A stretch of 64,000 nt of DNA from NCBI RefSeq assembly GCF_039532215.1, contig NZ_BAAARN010000001.1, positions 1,535,942 through 1,599,941 on the forward strand. Direction: 5' to 3'. The notes under the pieces were generated by a model that searched no databases, had not been told where the DNA came from, and saw only the letters and a program-made list of their open reading frames with translations. The DNA comes from Pedococcus aerophilus (lineage in GTDB: Bacteria; Actinomycetota; Actinomycetes; Actinomycetales; Dermatophilaceae). Position numbers and translations under genes: made by a program. Within the stretch, counting starts at the first letter, position 1; every line of letters begins with the position of its first letter. Shown piece after piece: positions 9,964 to 21,775 of this stretch.

Positions 9964-12476
9964 GGGGTGACCTTCCTGTCCACGGCGCTCTCGGCCTTCG
10001 TCAGCGACACGAGGGCTCCCGCGTCGGCGCCCAGCGTGGCACGGACCCGGCTGCCCTCGGAGTTGGTGGGCAGCCACACGACGTGGTCGACCATGCCTGC
10101 GACGACCTCGACCGGCGCGGTGACGGCTCCGCGGCCGGCGGCCACACGGACGCTGTCGCCGTCGACGAGACCGAAGGCCTCGGCGGTGGCGGCGGACACG
10201 CGGGCCCGGGTGGCGTGCGCGGTGCCGGCGAGGAACGGCTCGCCGTCCTGGAGCGACCCGCGGTCCAGCAGGTGGTGCCAGGTCGCGAGGACGGCCTGGC
10301 CGTCACCGGCGCTGGGCACCTCGCCCACGGACACGGACGGGGCTGCGGGACGCTGCCCCTCCCACGGCCCGAGGGCGCTCATGTCGGCACGGACCTCGGT
10401 GAGCGTGCGTGCTCCGAGGAAGGAGCCCAGCTCACCGGCCAGCATGTCCAGCACGCGGTAGTCGGAGTTGTACGCGGTGTCGATCGCCGTGGCGAAGGGC
10501 CGGGTGCGGCCCTCCCAGTCGACGAACGTGCCGCCCTTCTCCGCGTGGGCGGCGACAGGGAACACCACGTCGGCGACCTCGGTCACCGAGGACGGACGCA
10601 CCTCGAGCGAGACGACGAACGTCTTGGCGAGGGCCTCCTCGGCGCGCGGGTCGGCCAGGTCGGCGGCGTCGACGCCTCCGACGACGAGGGCGTTGACCTC
10701 GCCGGTGGTCGCCGCGGCGATGATTCCGGCGGTGTCACGCCCGGGCGTGTCGGGCAGGCCGACAACGTCCCAGGCCTCGGCGACCTGCTGGCGGGCTGCG
10801 GGGTCGGCGACGGGGCGGCCACCGGGGAGCAGGGTCGGCAGCGCACCGGCCTCGAGCGCACCGCGCTCACCGGCACGGCGGGGCACCCAGGCGAGGCGCG
10901 CGTTGACCGACGAGGTCAGGGCTGCGGCGGCGGACAGCGCGCCGGGCACGGTGGCCAGTCGCTCGCCGACGAGCACGACGGTGCCGGGCTCCTGCAGGGC
11001 CTGCGCCGCCTTCGCGGCAGCACCGTCCCCGGTGACGCCGTCACCGAGCGCACGGAGCACCTCGGCCTCGGTACCGGGCGCGGCCGGGATGAGCGTGCCG
11101 CCGAGCTTCTCGAGGCCGCGCGTCGCGAACGGGGCGACGGCATACACGGCTGTCTTGTTCTTGCGGTGCGCCTTGCGCAGCCGCAGGAAGACGATCGGGC
11201 TCTCCTCCTCCGGCTCGAAGCCGACGAGGACGACCGTCTTCGCGGTCTCGAGCTCGGCGTAGGTCACGGCCGAGCCACCGGGGCCGGTCGCGACGACGGT
11301 GGAGGCGAGGAAGTCCGCCTCCTCCTGCGAGTGCGGGCGGGCGCGGAAGTCGATGTCGTTGGTGTCGACGACCGTGCGGGCGAACTTCGAGTAGGCGTAG
11401 GCGTCCTCGGCGGACACGCGGCCACCGACGAGCACCCCGACACCCTTGGCGGCACGCAGACCCCTGGCCGCGACCTCGAGGGCTTCGGGCCAGGACGCGA
11501 CCTGGAGCTCGCCGTCCTCGTCACGGACCATCGGGAACTGGAAGCGGTCACCGGTGGTCGCGTACTGGAAGGCCCAGCGGCCCTTGTCGCAGTTCCACTC
11601 CTCGTTGACGGCCGGGTCGTTGATCGCCATGCGGCGCAGCACGACACCACGACGGTGGTCGGTGCGGATGGAGCAGCCCGAGGCGCAGTGCTCGCAGACG
11701 CTGCTCGTCGACATGAGGTCGAACGGACGGCTGCGGAAGCGGTAGGCCGCGCCGGTCAGCGCGCCGACCGGGCAGATCTGGACCGTGTTGCCGGAGAAGT
11801 AGGACTCGAACGGCTGCTGCTCGTAGATGCCGACCTGCTGGAGGGCACCGCGCTCGACCAGGGCGATGAACGGGTCACCGGCGATCTGGTCGGAGAAGCG
11901 GGTGCAGCGTGCGCACAGGACGCAGCGCTCTCGGTCGAGCAGGACCTGGCTGGAGATGTTGATGGGCTTGGGGTAGGTGCGCTTGACGTCCTCGAAGCGG
12001 GACACCGCGCGACCGTTGCTCATCGCCTGGTTCTGGAGGGGGCACTCGCCACCCTTGTCGCAGACCGGGCAGTCCAGCGGGTGGTTGATGAGCAGCAGCT
12101 CCATGACGCCCTGCTGCGCCTTGTCGGCGACGGCGGAGGTCTGCTGCGTCTTGACCTCCATGCCGGGCGACACGGTGATCGTGCAGGAGGCCTGCGGCTT
12201 GGGCATGGCGCGCATACTGCCGTCGGGGCCGGGCGTCGCGACGTCGACGAGGCACTGGCGGCAGGCGCCGACCGGCTCGAGCAGCGGGTGGTCGCAGAAC
12301 CGCGGGATCTGGACGCCGATCTCCTCGGCGGCGCGGATCACCAGGGTGTTCTTGGGGACCGACACCTCCACGCCGTCGATGGTGAGCGTGACCTGCTCGA
12401 CGGACGGGGGCGGCGTGGCATCGCCGCCCTTGCTGACGGCGTTGCCGCCGGCGCTGGGACTGGTCTGGACCGTCAT
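9960..12476 (-). CDS. nuoG: NADH-quinone oxidoreductase subunit G
   Basis: 838 residues. The N-terminal 2Fe-2S ferredoxin domain (about residues 28-110) includes [20 protein letters not shown] His-Cys3 and 4Fe-4S region follows ([28 protein letters not shown]). A third set CEHC-x3-C-x27-C precedes KGRWAF and is the binding motif of the off-path cluster N7. The rest is a molybdopterin-oxidoreductase-like fold that has lost its cofactor role in complex I. The ATG at 12476 overlaps the nuoF stop (ATGA). The N-terminus carries about 25 extra Ser/Gly/Pro residues. Confidence 0.95.
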   Translation of the reverse strand: MTVQTSPSAGGNAVSKGGDATPPPSVEQVTLTIDGVEVSVPKNTLVIRAAEEIGVQIPRFCDHPLLEPVGACRQCLVDVATPGPDGSMRAMPKPQASCTITVSPGMEVKTQQTSAVADKAQQGVMELLLINHPLDCPVCDKGGECPLQNQAMSNGRAVSRFEDVKRTYPKPINISSQVLLDRERCVLCARCTRFSDQIAGDPFIALVERGALQQVGIYEQQPFESYFSGNTVQICPVGALTGAAYRFRSRPFDLMSTSSVCEHCASGCSIRTDHRRGVVLRRMAINDPAVNEEWNCDKGRWAFQYATTGDRFQFPMVRDEDGELQVASWPEALEVAARGLRAAKGVGVLVGGRVSAEDAYAYSKFARTVVDTNDIDFRARPHSQEEADFLASTVVATGPGGSAVTYAELETAKTVVLVGFEPEEESPIVFLRLRKAHRKNKTAVYAVAPFATRGLEKLGGTLIPAAPGTEAEVLRALGDGVTGDGAAAKAAQALQEPGTVVLVGERLATVPGALSAAAALTSSVNARLAWVPRRAGERGALEAGALPTLLPGGRPVADPAARQQVAEAWDVVGLPDTPGRDTAGIIAAATTGEVNALVVGGVDAADLADPRAEEALAKTFVVSLEVRPSSVTEVADVVFPVAAHAEKGGTFVDWEGRTRPFATAIDTAYNSDYRVLDMLAGELGSFLGARTLTEVRADMSALGPWEGQRPAAPSVSVGEVPSAGDGQAVLATWHHLLDRGSLQDGEPFLAGTAHATRARVSAATAEAFGLVDGDSVRVAAGRGAVTAPVEVVAGMVDHVVWLPTNSEGSRVRATLGADAGALVSLTKAESAVDRKVTP

Positions 12477-13795
12477 GCGGTGGCCTTCTCCTTCGCGAAC
12501 AGCGACGACTCCCTCGGATCGAAGGGGCAGCCACCGTTGGTGAGGTGGGCGAGGTACTCCTCGCGGAAGTACTGGATGCTGCTGGTGATCGGCGACGTCG
12601 CACCGTCACCCAGCGCGCAGAAGCTGCGGCCGAGGATGTTGTCACAGATGTCGAGCAGCTTGTCGAGGTCCTCCTCGGACCCCTCACCGTGCTCGAGGCG
12701 CCCGAGGATCTGCTTGAGCCACCAGGTGCCCTCACGGCACGGGGTGCACTTGCCGCAGGACTCGTGCTTGTAGAAGTCGGTCCAGCGGTCGACGGCGCGC
12801 ACCACGCAGGTGGTGTCGTCGAAGATCTGCAGGGCGCGGGTGCCGAGCATCGACCCCGCGGCCGCCACCGACTCGAAGTCGAGCGGGGTGTCGAGGTGCT
12901 CGTCGGTGAACAGCGGGGTGGACGAGCCACCGGGCGTCCAGAACTTCAGCTTGTGGTTGGGGTCGCGCATGCCGCCGGCCATGTCGAGCAGCTCGCGCAG
13001 CGTGATGCCGAGCGGGGCCTCGTACTGGCCGGGACGCTTGACGTGGCCCGACAGGCTGAAGATGCCGAATCCCTGGGACTTGGCGGTGCCCATGTCGGAG
13101 AACCAGTCGGCGCCGTGGAGCAGGATCGGCGGGACCGAGGCGATCGACTCGACGTTGTTGACGACGGTCGGGCGCGCGTAGAGACCGGCGACGGCCGGGA
13201 ACGGCGGCTTGAGGCGCGGCTGGCCGCGACGGCCCTCGAGGCTGTCGAGCAGCGCGGTCTCCTCGCCACAGATGTACGCACCGGCGCCGGCGTGCACGGT
13301 GATGTCGAGGTCGAACCCCGAGCCGTGGATGTTCTTGCCGAGGTGGCCCGCGGCATACGCCTCCTCCACCGCGCGCAGCAGGCGGCGGTAGACGTGCACG
13401 ACCTCGCCGCGCAGGTAGATGAAGGCGTGGTTGCAGCCGATGGCGTAGGAGGTGATGACGCAGCCCTCGATGAGGAACTGCGGCGCAGCCATCATCAGCG
13501 GGATGTCCTTGCAGGTGCCCGGCTCGGACTCGTCGGCGTTGACGACGAGGTAGCGGGGGCCGCCGTCCGGCGGGGGCAGGAAGCCCCACTTCATGCCGGT
13601 CGGGAAGCCTGCGCCGCCACGACCGCGCAGGCCGGAGTCCTTGGTCATCTGCACGAGGTCGGCAGGGGCCATCGACAGCGCCTTCTTCAGCGCCTGGTAG
13701 CCCTCGTTCTTCTCGTACGTCTCCAGGGTCCAGGACTGGGGGTCGTCCCAGAACTTGGTGAGGATCGGGGTGAGCGTGGTGGCCACGGCTGTCAC
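12473..13795 (-). CDS. nuoF: NADH-quinone oxidoreductase subunit F (NADH/FMN/4Fe-4S)
   Basis: 440 residues, the usual length. This is the electron entry subunit: it binds NADH and FMN and carries cluster N3. [18 protein letters not shown] is the FMN/NADH-binding glycine-rich loop, [14 protein letters not shown] is the nucleotide loop, and [15 protein letters not shown] ligates the 4Fe-4S cluster. The GTG at 13795 overlaps the nuoE stop by four bases (GTGA). A second in-frame GTG four codons later is possible but less well placed. Confidence 0.95.
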   Translation of the reverse strand: MTAVATTLTPILTKFWDDPQSWTLETYEKNEGYQALKKALSMAPADLVQMTKDSGLRGRGGAGFPTGMKWGFLPPPDGGPRYLVVNADESEPGTCKDIPLMMAAPQFLIEGCVITSYAIGCNHAFIYLRGEVVHVYRRLLRAVEEAYAAGHLGKNIHGSGFDLDITVHAGAGAYICGEETALLDSLEGRRGQPRLKPPFPAVAGLYARPTVVNNVESIASVPPILLHGADWFSDMGTAKSQGFGIFSLSGHVKRPGQYEAPLGITLRELLDMAGGMRDPNHKLKFWTPGGSSTPLFTDEHLDTPLDFESVAAAGSMLGTRALQIFDDTTCVVRAVDRWTDFYKHESCGKCTPCREGTWWLKQILGRLEHGEGSEEDLDKLLDICDNILGRSFCALGDGATSPITSSIQYFREEYLAHLTNGGCPFDPRESSLFAKEKATA

Positions 13796-14633
13796 TTCCC
13801 CTCGGCGGGCTTGGAGCCCGCCTGCTCGTCGGCGTCGTTGGAGGGCGTGTCGGTGGAGGAGCTGCGTCCCGGGGCCAGACCCGCGGTGCCGGCGTCGCCG
13901 TCGGCCTTCGCGGCGTGCTTGCCGTTGGGGGCGGTCCAGTTGCGGTCCTTGGCGAGCTCGAGGCCGCGCAGCGAGGACGGGCCGGCGCCGACGCCCTCGT
14001 CGGCGAGGCCGTCGTGGAAGCCGGCGAGGACGCGGGAGACCTGCTTGAAGCTGCAGACCTTGGCGGCGCCCCGGGTCGGGGCGACGTCCTTGCCCGCGCG
14101 CAGGTCGTCGACGAGCTGCTTGGTCGAGTCGGGCGTCTGGTTGTCGAAGAACTCCCAGTTGGCCATGACCACGGGGGCGTAGTCGCAGGCCGCGTTGCAC
14201 TCGACGCGCTCGAGGGTGATCTTGCCGTCGGCGGTGGTCTCGTCGTGGCCGATGCCGAGGTGCTCGGAGACCTCGTCCCAGATCTGGTCGCCGCCCATGA
14301 TCGCGCAGAGCGTGTTGGTGCAGACCCCGACGGTGAACTCACCGTTGGGGTGGCGCTTGTACTGCGTGTAGAAGGTCGCGACGCCCGACACCTCGGCGGT
14401 GGTCAGGTCCAGGACCTCCGCGCAGAAGTCGATGCCACGACCGGTGACGTAGCCGTCGACGCTCTGCACGAGGTGCAGCAGCGGCAACAGCGCCGAACGC
14501 TTCTGCGGGTAGCGCGCGACGACCTGCTCGGCGTCGTCGTGCAGCTGGGCCAGCACGTCGTCGGCGTAGGGCTCCTTGGACTCGGCCGCCACCGTGAGGT
14601 GGCCGGCCGCCGTCTGCAGTCCGTAGTGCTCCA

Positions 14634-14634
<1 letters not shown>
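13792..14634 (-). CDS. nuoE: NADH-quinone oxidoreductase subunit E (2Fe-2S)
   Basis: 280 residues. The thioredoxin-like 2Fe-2S domain uses Cys105, Cys110 (CTNTLC) and Cys146, Cys150 (CNAAC), ligands of cluster N1a. The ATG at 14634 overlaps the nuoD stop by one base (TGATG). Typical NuoE is about 165-200 residues; here a tail of about 65 residues follows (from RGLELAKDRNWTAPNGKHAA), rich in Ala, Gly, Asp and Ser and apparently disordered. Its function is unknown, but similar tails occur in related actinobacteria. Confidence 0.94.
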
Positions 14635-15985
<1,351 letters not shown>

Positions 15986-15986
<1 letters not shown>

Positions 15987-16855
15987 CAGTTGTAAGACCT
16001 CCGCTGGTCCGGCGGCGGGACCGTGGCCCCCTTGTACTCGACGGGGATGCCGCCGAGGGGGTAGTCCTTGCGCTGGGGGTGACCCGGCCAGTCGTCGGGC
16101 ATGAGGATCCGGGTGAGGGCCGGGTGGCCGTCGAACTGGATCCCGAACATGTCCCACGTCTCGCGCTCGTGCCAGTCGTTCGCCGGGTAGATCTCGACGA
16201 TCGACGGGATGTGCGGGTCGGCGTCGGGTGCGGTCACCTCGACGCGCATCCGGCGGCCGCCGTGGGTGATCGACAGGAAGTGGTAGACCGCGTGGAGCTC
16301 GCGGCCCTCCTCCTGCGGGTAGTGCACACCGGAGACACCGGTGCAGATCTCGAAGCGCAGCCCGGCGTCGTCGCGCAGCGCGCGGGCGACCGCCCGCAGG
16401 TGCTCGCGGCGCACGAACAACGTCAGCTCGCCGCGGTCGACGACGACGCGCTCGATGGCCTCGGACCAGGACGCCGACCCACCGACGAGGGTCTTCTCGA
16501 GGCGGTCCGCCACCTCGTCGAAGTAGCTGCCGTAGGGCTTGACCGCAGCCGCGGGGAACAAGATCGGGCTGACCATGCCGCCGTACCCGGTCGTGTCCCC
16601 GGTGTCCGCGGCGCCGAACATGCCGCGCCGCTCGCCCACCTGGACGGGGTCGGGGGTCGTGCCGGGCGCTGCGGGGAGGCGCTCCCCGGTCTCGCGGTCG
16701 ACGACCGCACCGGGCTCGGCACCGACGGTCGCGCCGGCCACCACCGCGGCGGGCTGGTCGGGACCGTTGCCCTTCTCGGCGGCGGCGTCAGCGGCCTTGT
16801 TGCCGAGGACGTCGCTGTTGGCGGTCGCCTGGGTCGGGTCCTTCTCGTCGCTCAC
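15986..16855 (-). CDS. nuoC: NADH-quinone oxidoreductase subunit C
   Basis: 289 residues. Peripheral-arm subunit of about 200 residues in most bacteria. The conserved part begins near residue 95; [26 protein letters not shown] and [11 protein letters not shown] are the family signatures. The GTG at 16855 overlaps the nuoB stop by four bases. The first ~90 residues are a low-complexity Ala/Gly/Asp/Pro extension ([16 protein letters not shown] and similar) without predicted fold, a common actinobacterial trait. C and D are separate genes, unlike the E. coli NuoCD fusion. Confidence 0.94.
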
Positions 16856-17493
16856 GCGACACCTCCGTGCGCCCCGTGGTCGTGGCTGTGCGTGTGGCTG
16901 TGACCGGCGCCGGCCAGCGGCAGGCTCGTCCCGGCACCCTGCGCGAGCAGGCCGGTCATCTGGTGCGTCGGGGTCGCCGAGAGCGCAGCGGCCTCGGCCG
17001 CGCGGGCCGCGGCGACGCGGTTGACGCCGAGCTTGCTGTTCTGGATCTGCTCGTGGAGCGTGAGGATCGCGTTGAGCAGCATCTCGGGGCGGGGCGGACA
17101 GCCCGGTAGATAGACGTCGACCGGGATGATGTGGTCGACCCCCTGGACGATGGCGTAGTTGTTGAACATGCCGCCGGAGCTGGCGCAGACACCCATCGAG
17201 ATGACCCACTTGGGCTCGGGCATCTGGTCGTAGACCTGGCGCACGACGGGGGCCATCTTCTGGCTCACCCGCCCGGCCACGATCATCAGGTCGGCCTGGC
17301 GCGGCGTGGCGGAGAACCGCTCCATGCCGAAGCGGGCGATGTCGTAGTCGGGCGTGCCGACGGCCATCATCTCGATGGCGCAGCAGGCCAGGCCGAACGT
17401 CGCGGGCCAGACCGAGCTCTTGCGCATGTAGCCGGCGACCTGCTCGACCGTGGTCAGCAGGAAGCCTGCGGGCAGCTTCTCTTCGATTCCCAT
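16852..17493 (-). CDS. nuoB: NADH-quinone oxidoreductase subunit B (4Fe-4S N2)
   Basis: 213 residues. It carries terminal cluster N2 and hands electrons to quinone. The cluster cysteines are in [11 protein letters not shown] (Cys37, Cys38), [12 protein letters not shown] and [10 protein letters not shown]. After the ~160-residue core comes a tail ending in a His-rich stretch ([15 protein letters not shown]), which could bind metal; that is inference only. It begins 19 bases after the nuoA stop and overlaps nuoC by four bases. Confidence 0.95.
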   Translation of the reverse strand: MGIEEKLPAGFLLTTVEQVAGYMRKSSVWPATFGLACCAIEMMAVGTPDYDIARFGMERFSATPRQADLMIVAGRVSQKMAPVVRQVYDQMPEPKWVISMGVCASSGGMFNNYAIVQGVDHIIPVDVYLPGCPPRPEMLLNAILTLHEQIQNSKLGVNRVAAARAAEAAALSATPTHQMTGLLAQGAGTSLPLAGAGHSHTHSHDHGAHGGVA

Positions 17494-17512
17494 TGCTAGT
17501 CCTTGATCCTCG

Positions 17513-17875
17513 TCAGTCCCACTCGAGGCCGCCGCGGCGCCACACGTATGCGTAGGCCACGAAGACGGTCAGGATGAACAGCACCATCTCGACGAGTGCG
17601 AAGAGACCGAGCTGGTTGAAGGCGACGGCGAACGGGTAGAGGAACACCGATTCGATGTCGAAGATGATGAAGAGCATCGCGGTCAGGTAGTACTTGATCG
17701 GCACGCGACCACCGCCGGCAGCCTGCGGCGTGGGCTCGATCCCGCACTCGTACGCGTCGAGCTTGGCCCGGTTGTAGCGCTTGGGCCCCGCGATGGAGGC
17801 GGCGAAGACCGAGAAGACGGCGAAGCCGCCACCGATCGCCAGCAGGAAAAGCAGGGGGACGTAGGGGTTGCTCAT
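17513..17875 (-). CDS. nuoA: NADH-quinone oxidoreductase subunit A
   Basis: 120 residues with three membrane helices. [11 protein letters not shown] contains the conserved loop Cys of the family, which changes exposure during the active/deactive transition in mitochondria, and [17 protein letters not shown] is the hallmark second helix. It is the first gene of the nuo operon; GGGGAG lies about 10 bases before the ATG. A leader of about 135 bases separates it from the quinone reductase gene on the same strand. Confidence 0.95.
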   Translation of the reverse strand: MSNPYVPLLFLLAIGGGFAVFSVFAASIAGPKRYNRAKLDAYECGIEPTPQAAGGGRVPIKYYLTAMLFIIFDIESVFLYPFAVAFNQLGLFALVEMVLFILTVFVAYAYVWRRGGLEWD

Positions 17876-17977
17876 CGCCGTGCCACTCCCCTTCCGAAGT
17901 CATCGTTGAAGTCGTCTGCGACGCCGTGGTGGGCATCTGCGCGGGATGTGCAGCCGGGCCGCGACGCGCGCGCCCCA

Positions 17978-17983
17978 ATCCTA
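17978..17983 (-). promoter_or_regulatory. Candidate -10 box of the nuo operon promoter
   Basis: On the minus strand the hexamer TAGGAT lies about 100 bases upstream of nuoA in the only sizeable leader before the operon. The -35 position shows only a weak match (CGTGCA). The position is plausible, but the evidence is a hexamer alone. Confidence 0.35.
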
Positions 17984-18011
17984 GGGGTGGCCTCCGAGAT
18001 TGCACGACGGG

Positions 18012-19355
18012 TCATGCGTCGGGCGCCATCTTCGACATCGCGGTGATGAGGCGGTCGCTCGCGTCGCCCCCGCGCGGCTCGGCCAGGTTGGCCATCACCT
18101 TGAGCAGGAACTTCATGAGCGTCGTCCGCGGCAGGCCGTACTTCGTGGCCAGTCGCATGATCTCGGGGTTCCCGATCATCTTCGCGAAGTAGCGGCCGAG
18201 CGTGTAGTAGCCACCCAGCGAGTCGGCCATGACCCCGGGGTAGGACTGCAGGACGCGCTCGCGCTGGGCGTCGTCGCTGCGGGCGAACGCCTGGGCGATC
18301 ACCTCGGCGGCGAGGCGCCCCGACTCCATGGCGTAGGCGATGCCCTCACCGTTGAACGGGTTGACCATGCCACCGGCGTCGCCGACGAGCAGGAGGCCGT
18401 TGTCGTAGTGCGGCTGGCGGTTGAAGCCCATCGGCAGCGCGGCGCCGCGGATCGGGCCGACCATGGTCTCGTCGGAGTAGGTCCACTCGTCCGGCATGGT
18501 GGCGACCCAGCGCCGCATGACGTCCTTGTAGTCGGTCTTGCCGAAGGCGCTGGAGGTGTTGAGGATGCCGAGGCCGACGTTGGAGGTGCCATCGCCGACA
18601 CCGAAGATCCAGCCGTAGCCGGGCAGCAGCACCTTCTTGCCGTTGGCGTCGGTGGACCACAGCTCCAGCCAGGACTCGAGGTAGTCGTCGTCGTGGCGCG
18701 GGCTCGTGTAGTAGGTGCGGACCGCGACACCCATCGGGCGGTCCTCACGCTTCTCGCGACCCATCGCCAGCGAGAGCCGGGAGGAGTTGCCGTCGGCGGC
18801 GACGACGAGGGGTGCGGTGTAGCGCAGCTCCGGCCCGGCTGCGCGACCCTTCTCGTCGGTGGCCTTGGCGGTCACGCCGACGATCGAGCCCTTGGAGTCC
18901 AGGATCGGGCCGGTGACGTTGGTGCCCTCACGCAGGCGCGCGCCGTGCTTGACGGCGTGCTTGGCGAGGATGTCGTCGAAGTCCTGGCGCGTACGGACCA
19001 AGCCGTAGGGCGGGAAGCTCGCGAGGTCCGGCCACGGGAGGGACAGGCGCATGCCGCCGCCGATGATCCGCAGGCCGTGGTTCTTGATCCAGCCGTCCTC
19101 CTCGGGCGTGGGGATGCCGAGGGTGATGAGCTCCTTGACCGCACGGGGCGTCAGGCCGTCGCCGCAGACCTTCTCGCGGGGGAAGCTCGTCTTCTCCAGG
19201 AGGAGGACGTCCAGCCCCGCCATGGCGAGGTATGCCGCGGTGGCCGAGCCCGCAGGACCCGCACCGACGACGATGACGTCGGCGGTCTCGGTGGCCGCGC
19301 CGATCGATGAAGAGCCCGAGCTGTCTCCGGCGACCTCGCTGATGGTGTGTGTCAC
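18012..19355 (-). CDS. Geranylgeranyl reductase family FAD protein, probable menaquinone side-chain reductase
   Basis: 447 residues. An FAD-dependent oxidoreductase that in mycobacteria (MenJ) saturates one isoprene unit of menaquinone. Seen here: an N-terminal Rossmann motif VVGAGPAGSATAAYL followed by LLLEK (about residues 27-53), REKVCGDGLTPRAV typical of geranylgeranyl reductases, and the FAD-ribityl motif GDAGGMVNPFNGEGIAYAM. Its place between menG and the nuo operon supports a quinone role over chlorophyll or archaeal lipid roles. The ATG at 19355 has no strong Shine-Dalgarno sequence. The family call is firm; the exact substrate is inferred from context. Confidence 0.85.
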   Translation of the reverse strand: MTHTISEVAGDSSGSSSIGAATETADVIVVGAGPAGSATAAYLAMAGLDVLLLEKTSFPREKVCGDGLTPRAVKELITLGIPTPEEDGWIKNHGLRIIGGGMRLSLPWPDLASFPPYGLVRTRQDFDDILAKHAVKHGARLREGTNVTGPILDSKGSIVGVTAKATDEKGRAAGPELRYTAPLVVAADGNSSRLSLAMGREKREDRPMGVAVRTYYTSPRHDDDYLESWLELWSTDANGKKVLLPGYGWIFGVGDGTSNVGLGILNTSSAFGKTDYKDVMRRWVATMPDEWTYSDETMVGPIRGAALPMGFNRQPHYDNGLLLVGDAGGMVNPFNGEGIAYAMESGRLAAEVIAQAFARSDDAQRERVLQSYPGVMADSLGGYYTLGRYFAKMIGNPEIMRLATKYGLPRTTLMKFLLKVMANLAEPRGGDASDRLITAMSKMAPDA

Positions 19356-19427
19356 GCCTGCCTCACCCGCTTGTGAACGACTTCACGAACTTCACTGCGG
19401 AGTCTATTCCCGCTGTCTGCAGCACTC

Positions 19428-19445
19428 CTAGTAAGGCAGCCCTAA
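19428..19445 (-). promoter_or_regulatory. Possible DtxR/IdeR-type iron box
   Basis: Read on the minus strand the site is TTAGGGCTGCCTTACTAG. About 12 of 19 positions agree with the DtxR/IdeR consensus (TTAGGTTAGSCTAACCTAA) as I remember it, mostly in the left half and centre. It lies about 75-90 bases upstream of the quinone reductase start, near a candidate -10 (TAGACT). Iron control of this gene is a guess from the match. Confidence 0.3.
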
Positions 19446-19468
19446 CCGACCGACTCACCGCTGCGAGG

Positions 19469-19593
19469 TCACGCGGGCTTCACCGCTCGGTGCCTGCCCT
19501 CGCGTTCAGCCCGCGCTCCGGTCCTCGCTCGTTCCGGCCACGCAGAGCGTGGGACCCAGCTGCGGGCCTCACGCGGGCTTCACCGCTCGGTGC
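19469..19593. repeat. Direct 25-bp repeat, copies exactly 100 bp apart
   Basis: The same 25 bases occur at 19469-19493 and 19569-19593, beginning tcacgcgggcttcaccgctc and ending ggtgc. The second copy is the 3' end of menG, including its stop codon; the first sits in the intergenic region. An imperfect match continues a few bases to the left of both. This looks like a partial duplication of the menG end. Confidence 0.85.
19538..19552 (-). terminator. Small hairpin downstream of menG
   Basis: CCACGC (19538-19543), a 3-base loop, and GCGTGG (19547-19552) form a 6-bp stem about 17 bases past the menG stop. There is no T tract. It may be a weak terminator lying between the two copies of the 25-bp repeat. 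Confidence 0.35.
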
Positions 19594-20264
19594 AGCGCGA
19601 CGATGCCGCCCGTCAGGTTCCGCCACCCCACCTGCGACCAGCCGGCCGCGGAGATCGTCGTGGCCAGCTCGCGCTGGCCGGGCCAGGCCTGAATCGACTC
19701 GGCGAGGTAGACGTAGGACTCGGGGTTGCTGCTCACCTTGCGCGCCACCGGCGGCAGCGAGCGCATGAGGTACTCGGTGTAGACCTTGCGGAAGGCCTTG
19801 TTGACCGGCTGGCTGAACTCGCAGACGACCAACCGCCCTCCCGGCTTCACCACGCGCAGGAACTCGCCGAGCGCGGCATCGACCGAGGCGACGTTGCGCA
19901 GCCCGAACGACATGGTCACCGCGTCGAAGCTGGCGTCCGCGAACGGCAGCCGCATCGCGTCGGCGGCGGTGAACCCCAGGTCGGGGCGCCGCTGGTGACC
20001 CACGCGCAGCATCCCGAGCGAGAAGTCGGCCGGCACGACGTTGACCCCGCCGTCGGCGAACGGCTCGCTGCTGGTCCCGGTCCCTGCCGCGATGTCGAGC
20101 ACCGTCTCCCCGGGCTGGGCCGCGACGGCCCTGAGCACGGCTCGACGCCAGAGGCGGTCCTGCCCCAGGGAGAGCACGTCGTTGGTCAGGTCGTACTTGC
20201 CGGCCACGTCGTCGAACATCGCGGCGACATCACGGGGGTCCTTCTCCAGGCTGGCACGCGTCAT
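19569..20264 (-). CDS. menG: Demethylmenaquinone methyltransferase
   Basis: 231 residues. It transfers a methyl group from S-adenosylmethionine to the naphthoquinone ring, the last step of menaquinone synthesis (UbiE/MenG family). Motifs: [26 protein letters not shown] near the N-terminus, the SAM-binding glycine motif [10 protein letters not shown] (about 55-64), and MSFGLRNV, diagnostic for UbiE/MenG. The start ATG at 20264 has GGGAGG about 8 bases upstream; the frame is open further upstream but without family similarity. It is divergent from menF, with 105 bases between. Its last 25 bases are repeated 100 bp downstream. Confidence 0.95.
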   Translation of the reverse strand: MTRASLEKDPRDVAAMFDDVAGKYDLTNDVLSLGQDRLWRRAVLRAVAAQPGETVLDIAAGTGTSSEPFADGGVNVVPADFSLGMLRVGHQRRPDLGFTAADAMRLPFADASFDAVTMSFGLRNVASVDAALGEFLRVVKPGGRLVVCEFSQPVNKAFRKVYTEYLMRSLPPVARKVSSNPESYVYLAESIQAWPGQRELATTISAAGWSQVGWRNLTGGIVALHRAVKPA

Positions 20265-20353
20265 GACGTCATCCTCCCGCACACCCCGAACGGTCGGCGA
20301 GGCGGTCCGGACCTGCGACGAGTCCCTCGCACGGGCGCCATACCGGTCGGTCG

Positions 20354-20359
20354 TAGGCT
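20354..20359 (+). promoter_or_regulatory. -10-like box for leaderless menF
   Basis: TAGGCT sits 10 bases before the menF ATG and no Shine-Dalgarno sequence is seen. Transcription would start at or very near the ATG. Confidence 0.45.
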
Positions 20360-20369
20360 TGGCCCCGAC

Positions 20370-21659
20370 ATGAGCACCCTGCCCACTCCCGCCGCGGCTG
20401 CCCGCCAGGGGACCTCCCTCGTCGCCCGCACCGTGGCGCTCACCGATCCGGGCAGCCTGCTCACGCTGCTGCCCGACCTCGGTGACCCGCGGGCGATCGC
20501 GAGCTGGGTCCGCCGTGGCGAGGGCCTCGTCGCGTGGGGTCGCGCACTGGAGTTCACCGCCCACGGCGCGGACCGGTTCGCGCTCGCCGAGCAGTGGTGG
20601 CGCGACGTGGTCGGCTCCGCCGTCGTCCGCGACGAGGTGGGCCTGCCCGGCACCGGTCCCGTCACCTTCGGTTCGGTCTCGTATGCCGCCGAGTCGCCTT
20701 CCGGCGCGACGCTCGTCGTCCCCGAGGTGGTCGTCGGCGCCAGGGACGGCACCTGGTGGGTCACGACCATCGGGACCAGCGCGGAGCTCCCGGCTCCACT
20801 GCTGCCCGAGCAGTCCACGCCGGTCGAGCCCGTCGACGTCGCGTTCGCCGACGGCGCCCTGCCCCCCGCCCAGTGGGCCGGCGCGGTGGAGGAGGCGGTT
20901 GCGCGGATCACCGACGGCGACCTCGACAAGGTCGTCCTCGCCCGCGACCTGCACGTGAGCGCCTCGGAGCCGATCGACGCGCGGTGGCTGCTGCGGCGCC
21001 TGGCCGAGCGCTACGACACGACCTGGGTGTTCGCCGTCGACGGCCTGGTCGGCGCGACCCCGGAGATGCTCGTGCGCCTGGAGAAGGGGCTCGTCACCTC
21101 GCGGGTGCTCGCCGGCACGATCCGGCGCACCGGGGACGACGAGCACGACCTGGCGCTGGCGGGATCGCTGGCCCGGTCGAGCAAGGACCTCGAGGAGCAC
21201 GAGTACGCCGTGCGCTCCGTGGCCGACGCCCTGCGTCCGCACTGCTCGTCGGTCAACGTGCCCGAGTCACCGTTCGTGCTGCACCTGTCCAACGTCATGC
21301 ACCTCGCCACCGACGTGGCCGGGGTGCTGGCCGACGGTGCGACCTCGCTCATGCTCGCCGCCTCGCTGCATCCGTCGGCCGCCGTCTGCGGCACCCCTGC
21401 CGACGCCGCCCACGCCGTGATCTCCGAGCTGGAGCACATGGACCGCGGCCGGTACGCCGGACCCGTCGGCTGGATGGACTCCTCCGGCGACGGCGAGTGG
21501 GGGATCGCGTTGCGCTGCGGGGCGTTCGACGCCGAGGACCCGGCCTCGATGCGGCTGTTCGCCGGCTGCGGCATCGTCGCCGGCTCGGACCCCGACTCCG
21601 AGGTCGCCGAGTCCGACGCGAAGCTCGTGCCCATGCGTGACGCCCTCACCGGCGGCTGA
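20370..21659 (+). CDS. menF: Isochorismate synthase
   Basis: 429 residues. It converts chorismate to isochorismate, the first committed step of the classical menaquinone pathway. The chorismate-binding fold is seen from about residue 165: [15 protein letters not shown], then [28 protein letters not shown] (contacts for the substrate), and [14 protein letters not shown]; near the end [14 protein letters not shown] and [21 protein letters not shown] are the usual isochorismate-synthase blocks. Its men-cluster location makes MenF likelier than a siderophore EntC. The ATG at 20370 is chosen; the frame is open far upstream but those residues are not family-like. Five tandem repeats follow the stop. 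Confidence 0.93.
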   Translation: MSTLPTPAAAARQGTSLVARTVALTDPGSLLTLLPDLGDPRAIASWVRRGEGLVAWGRALEFTAHGADRFALAEQWWRDVVGSAVVRDEVGLPGTGPVTFGSVSYAAESPSGATLVVPEVVVGARDGTWWVTTIGTSAELPAPLLPEQSTPVEPVDVAFADGALPPAQWAGAVEEAVARITDGDLDKVVLARDLHVSASEPIDARWLLRRLAERYDTTWVFAVDGLVGATPEMLVRLEKGLVTSRVLAGTIRRTGDDEHDLALAGSLARSSKDLEEHEYAVRSVADALRPHCSSVNVPESPFVLHLSNVMHLATDVAGVLADGATSLMLAASLHPSAAVCGTPADAAHAVISELEHMDRGRYAGPVGWMDSSGDGEWGIALRCGAFDAEDPASMRLFAGCGIVAGSDPDSEVAESDAKLVPMRDALTGG

Positions 21660-21676
21660 ACAGCTCTCGGGTCGCC

Positions 21677-21748
21677 GATCTCCCTGCGCTGATCTCCCTG
21701 CCCTGATCTCCCAGCACTGATCTCCCTGCGCCCGATCTCCCTGCGCAG
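21677..21748. repeat. Five tandem 14-15-bp repeats after menF
   Basis: Units of GATCTCCCTGCGCT with small changes begin at 21677, 21691, 21705, 21719 and 21734. They fill the gap between the menF stop and the HAD gene. They are not palindromic and not CRISPR-like, having no spacers. Confidence 0.9.
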
Positions 21749-21775
21749 CGACCCGGGACGTGGCACGGTGACGCC

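Noticed and set aside
17876-18011. Terminator between the quinone reductase and nuoA
   Set aside because: Only a 4-bp CCCC/GGGG stem is visible near 17974-17988; it is too weak, and the region lies in the nuo leader.
21677-21748. Repeat row that might be a CRISPR array
   Set aside because: Units are 14-15 bp, directly adjacent and without unique spacers; no cas genes are present.
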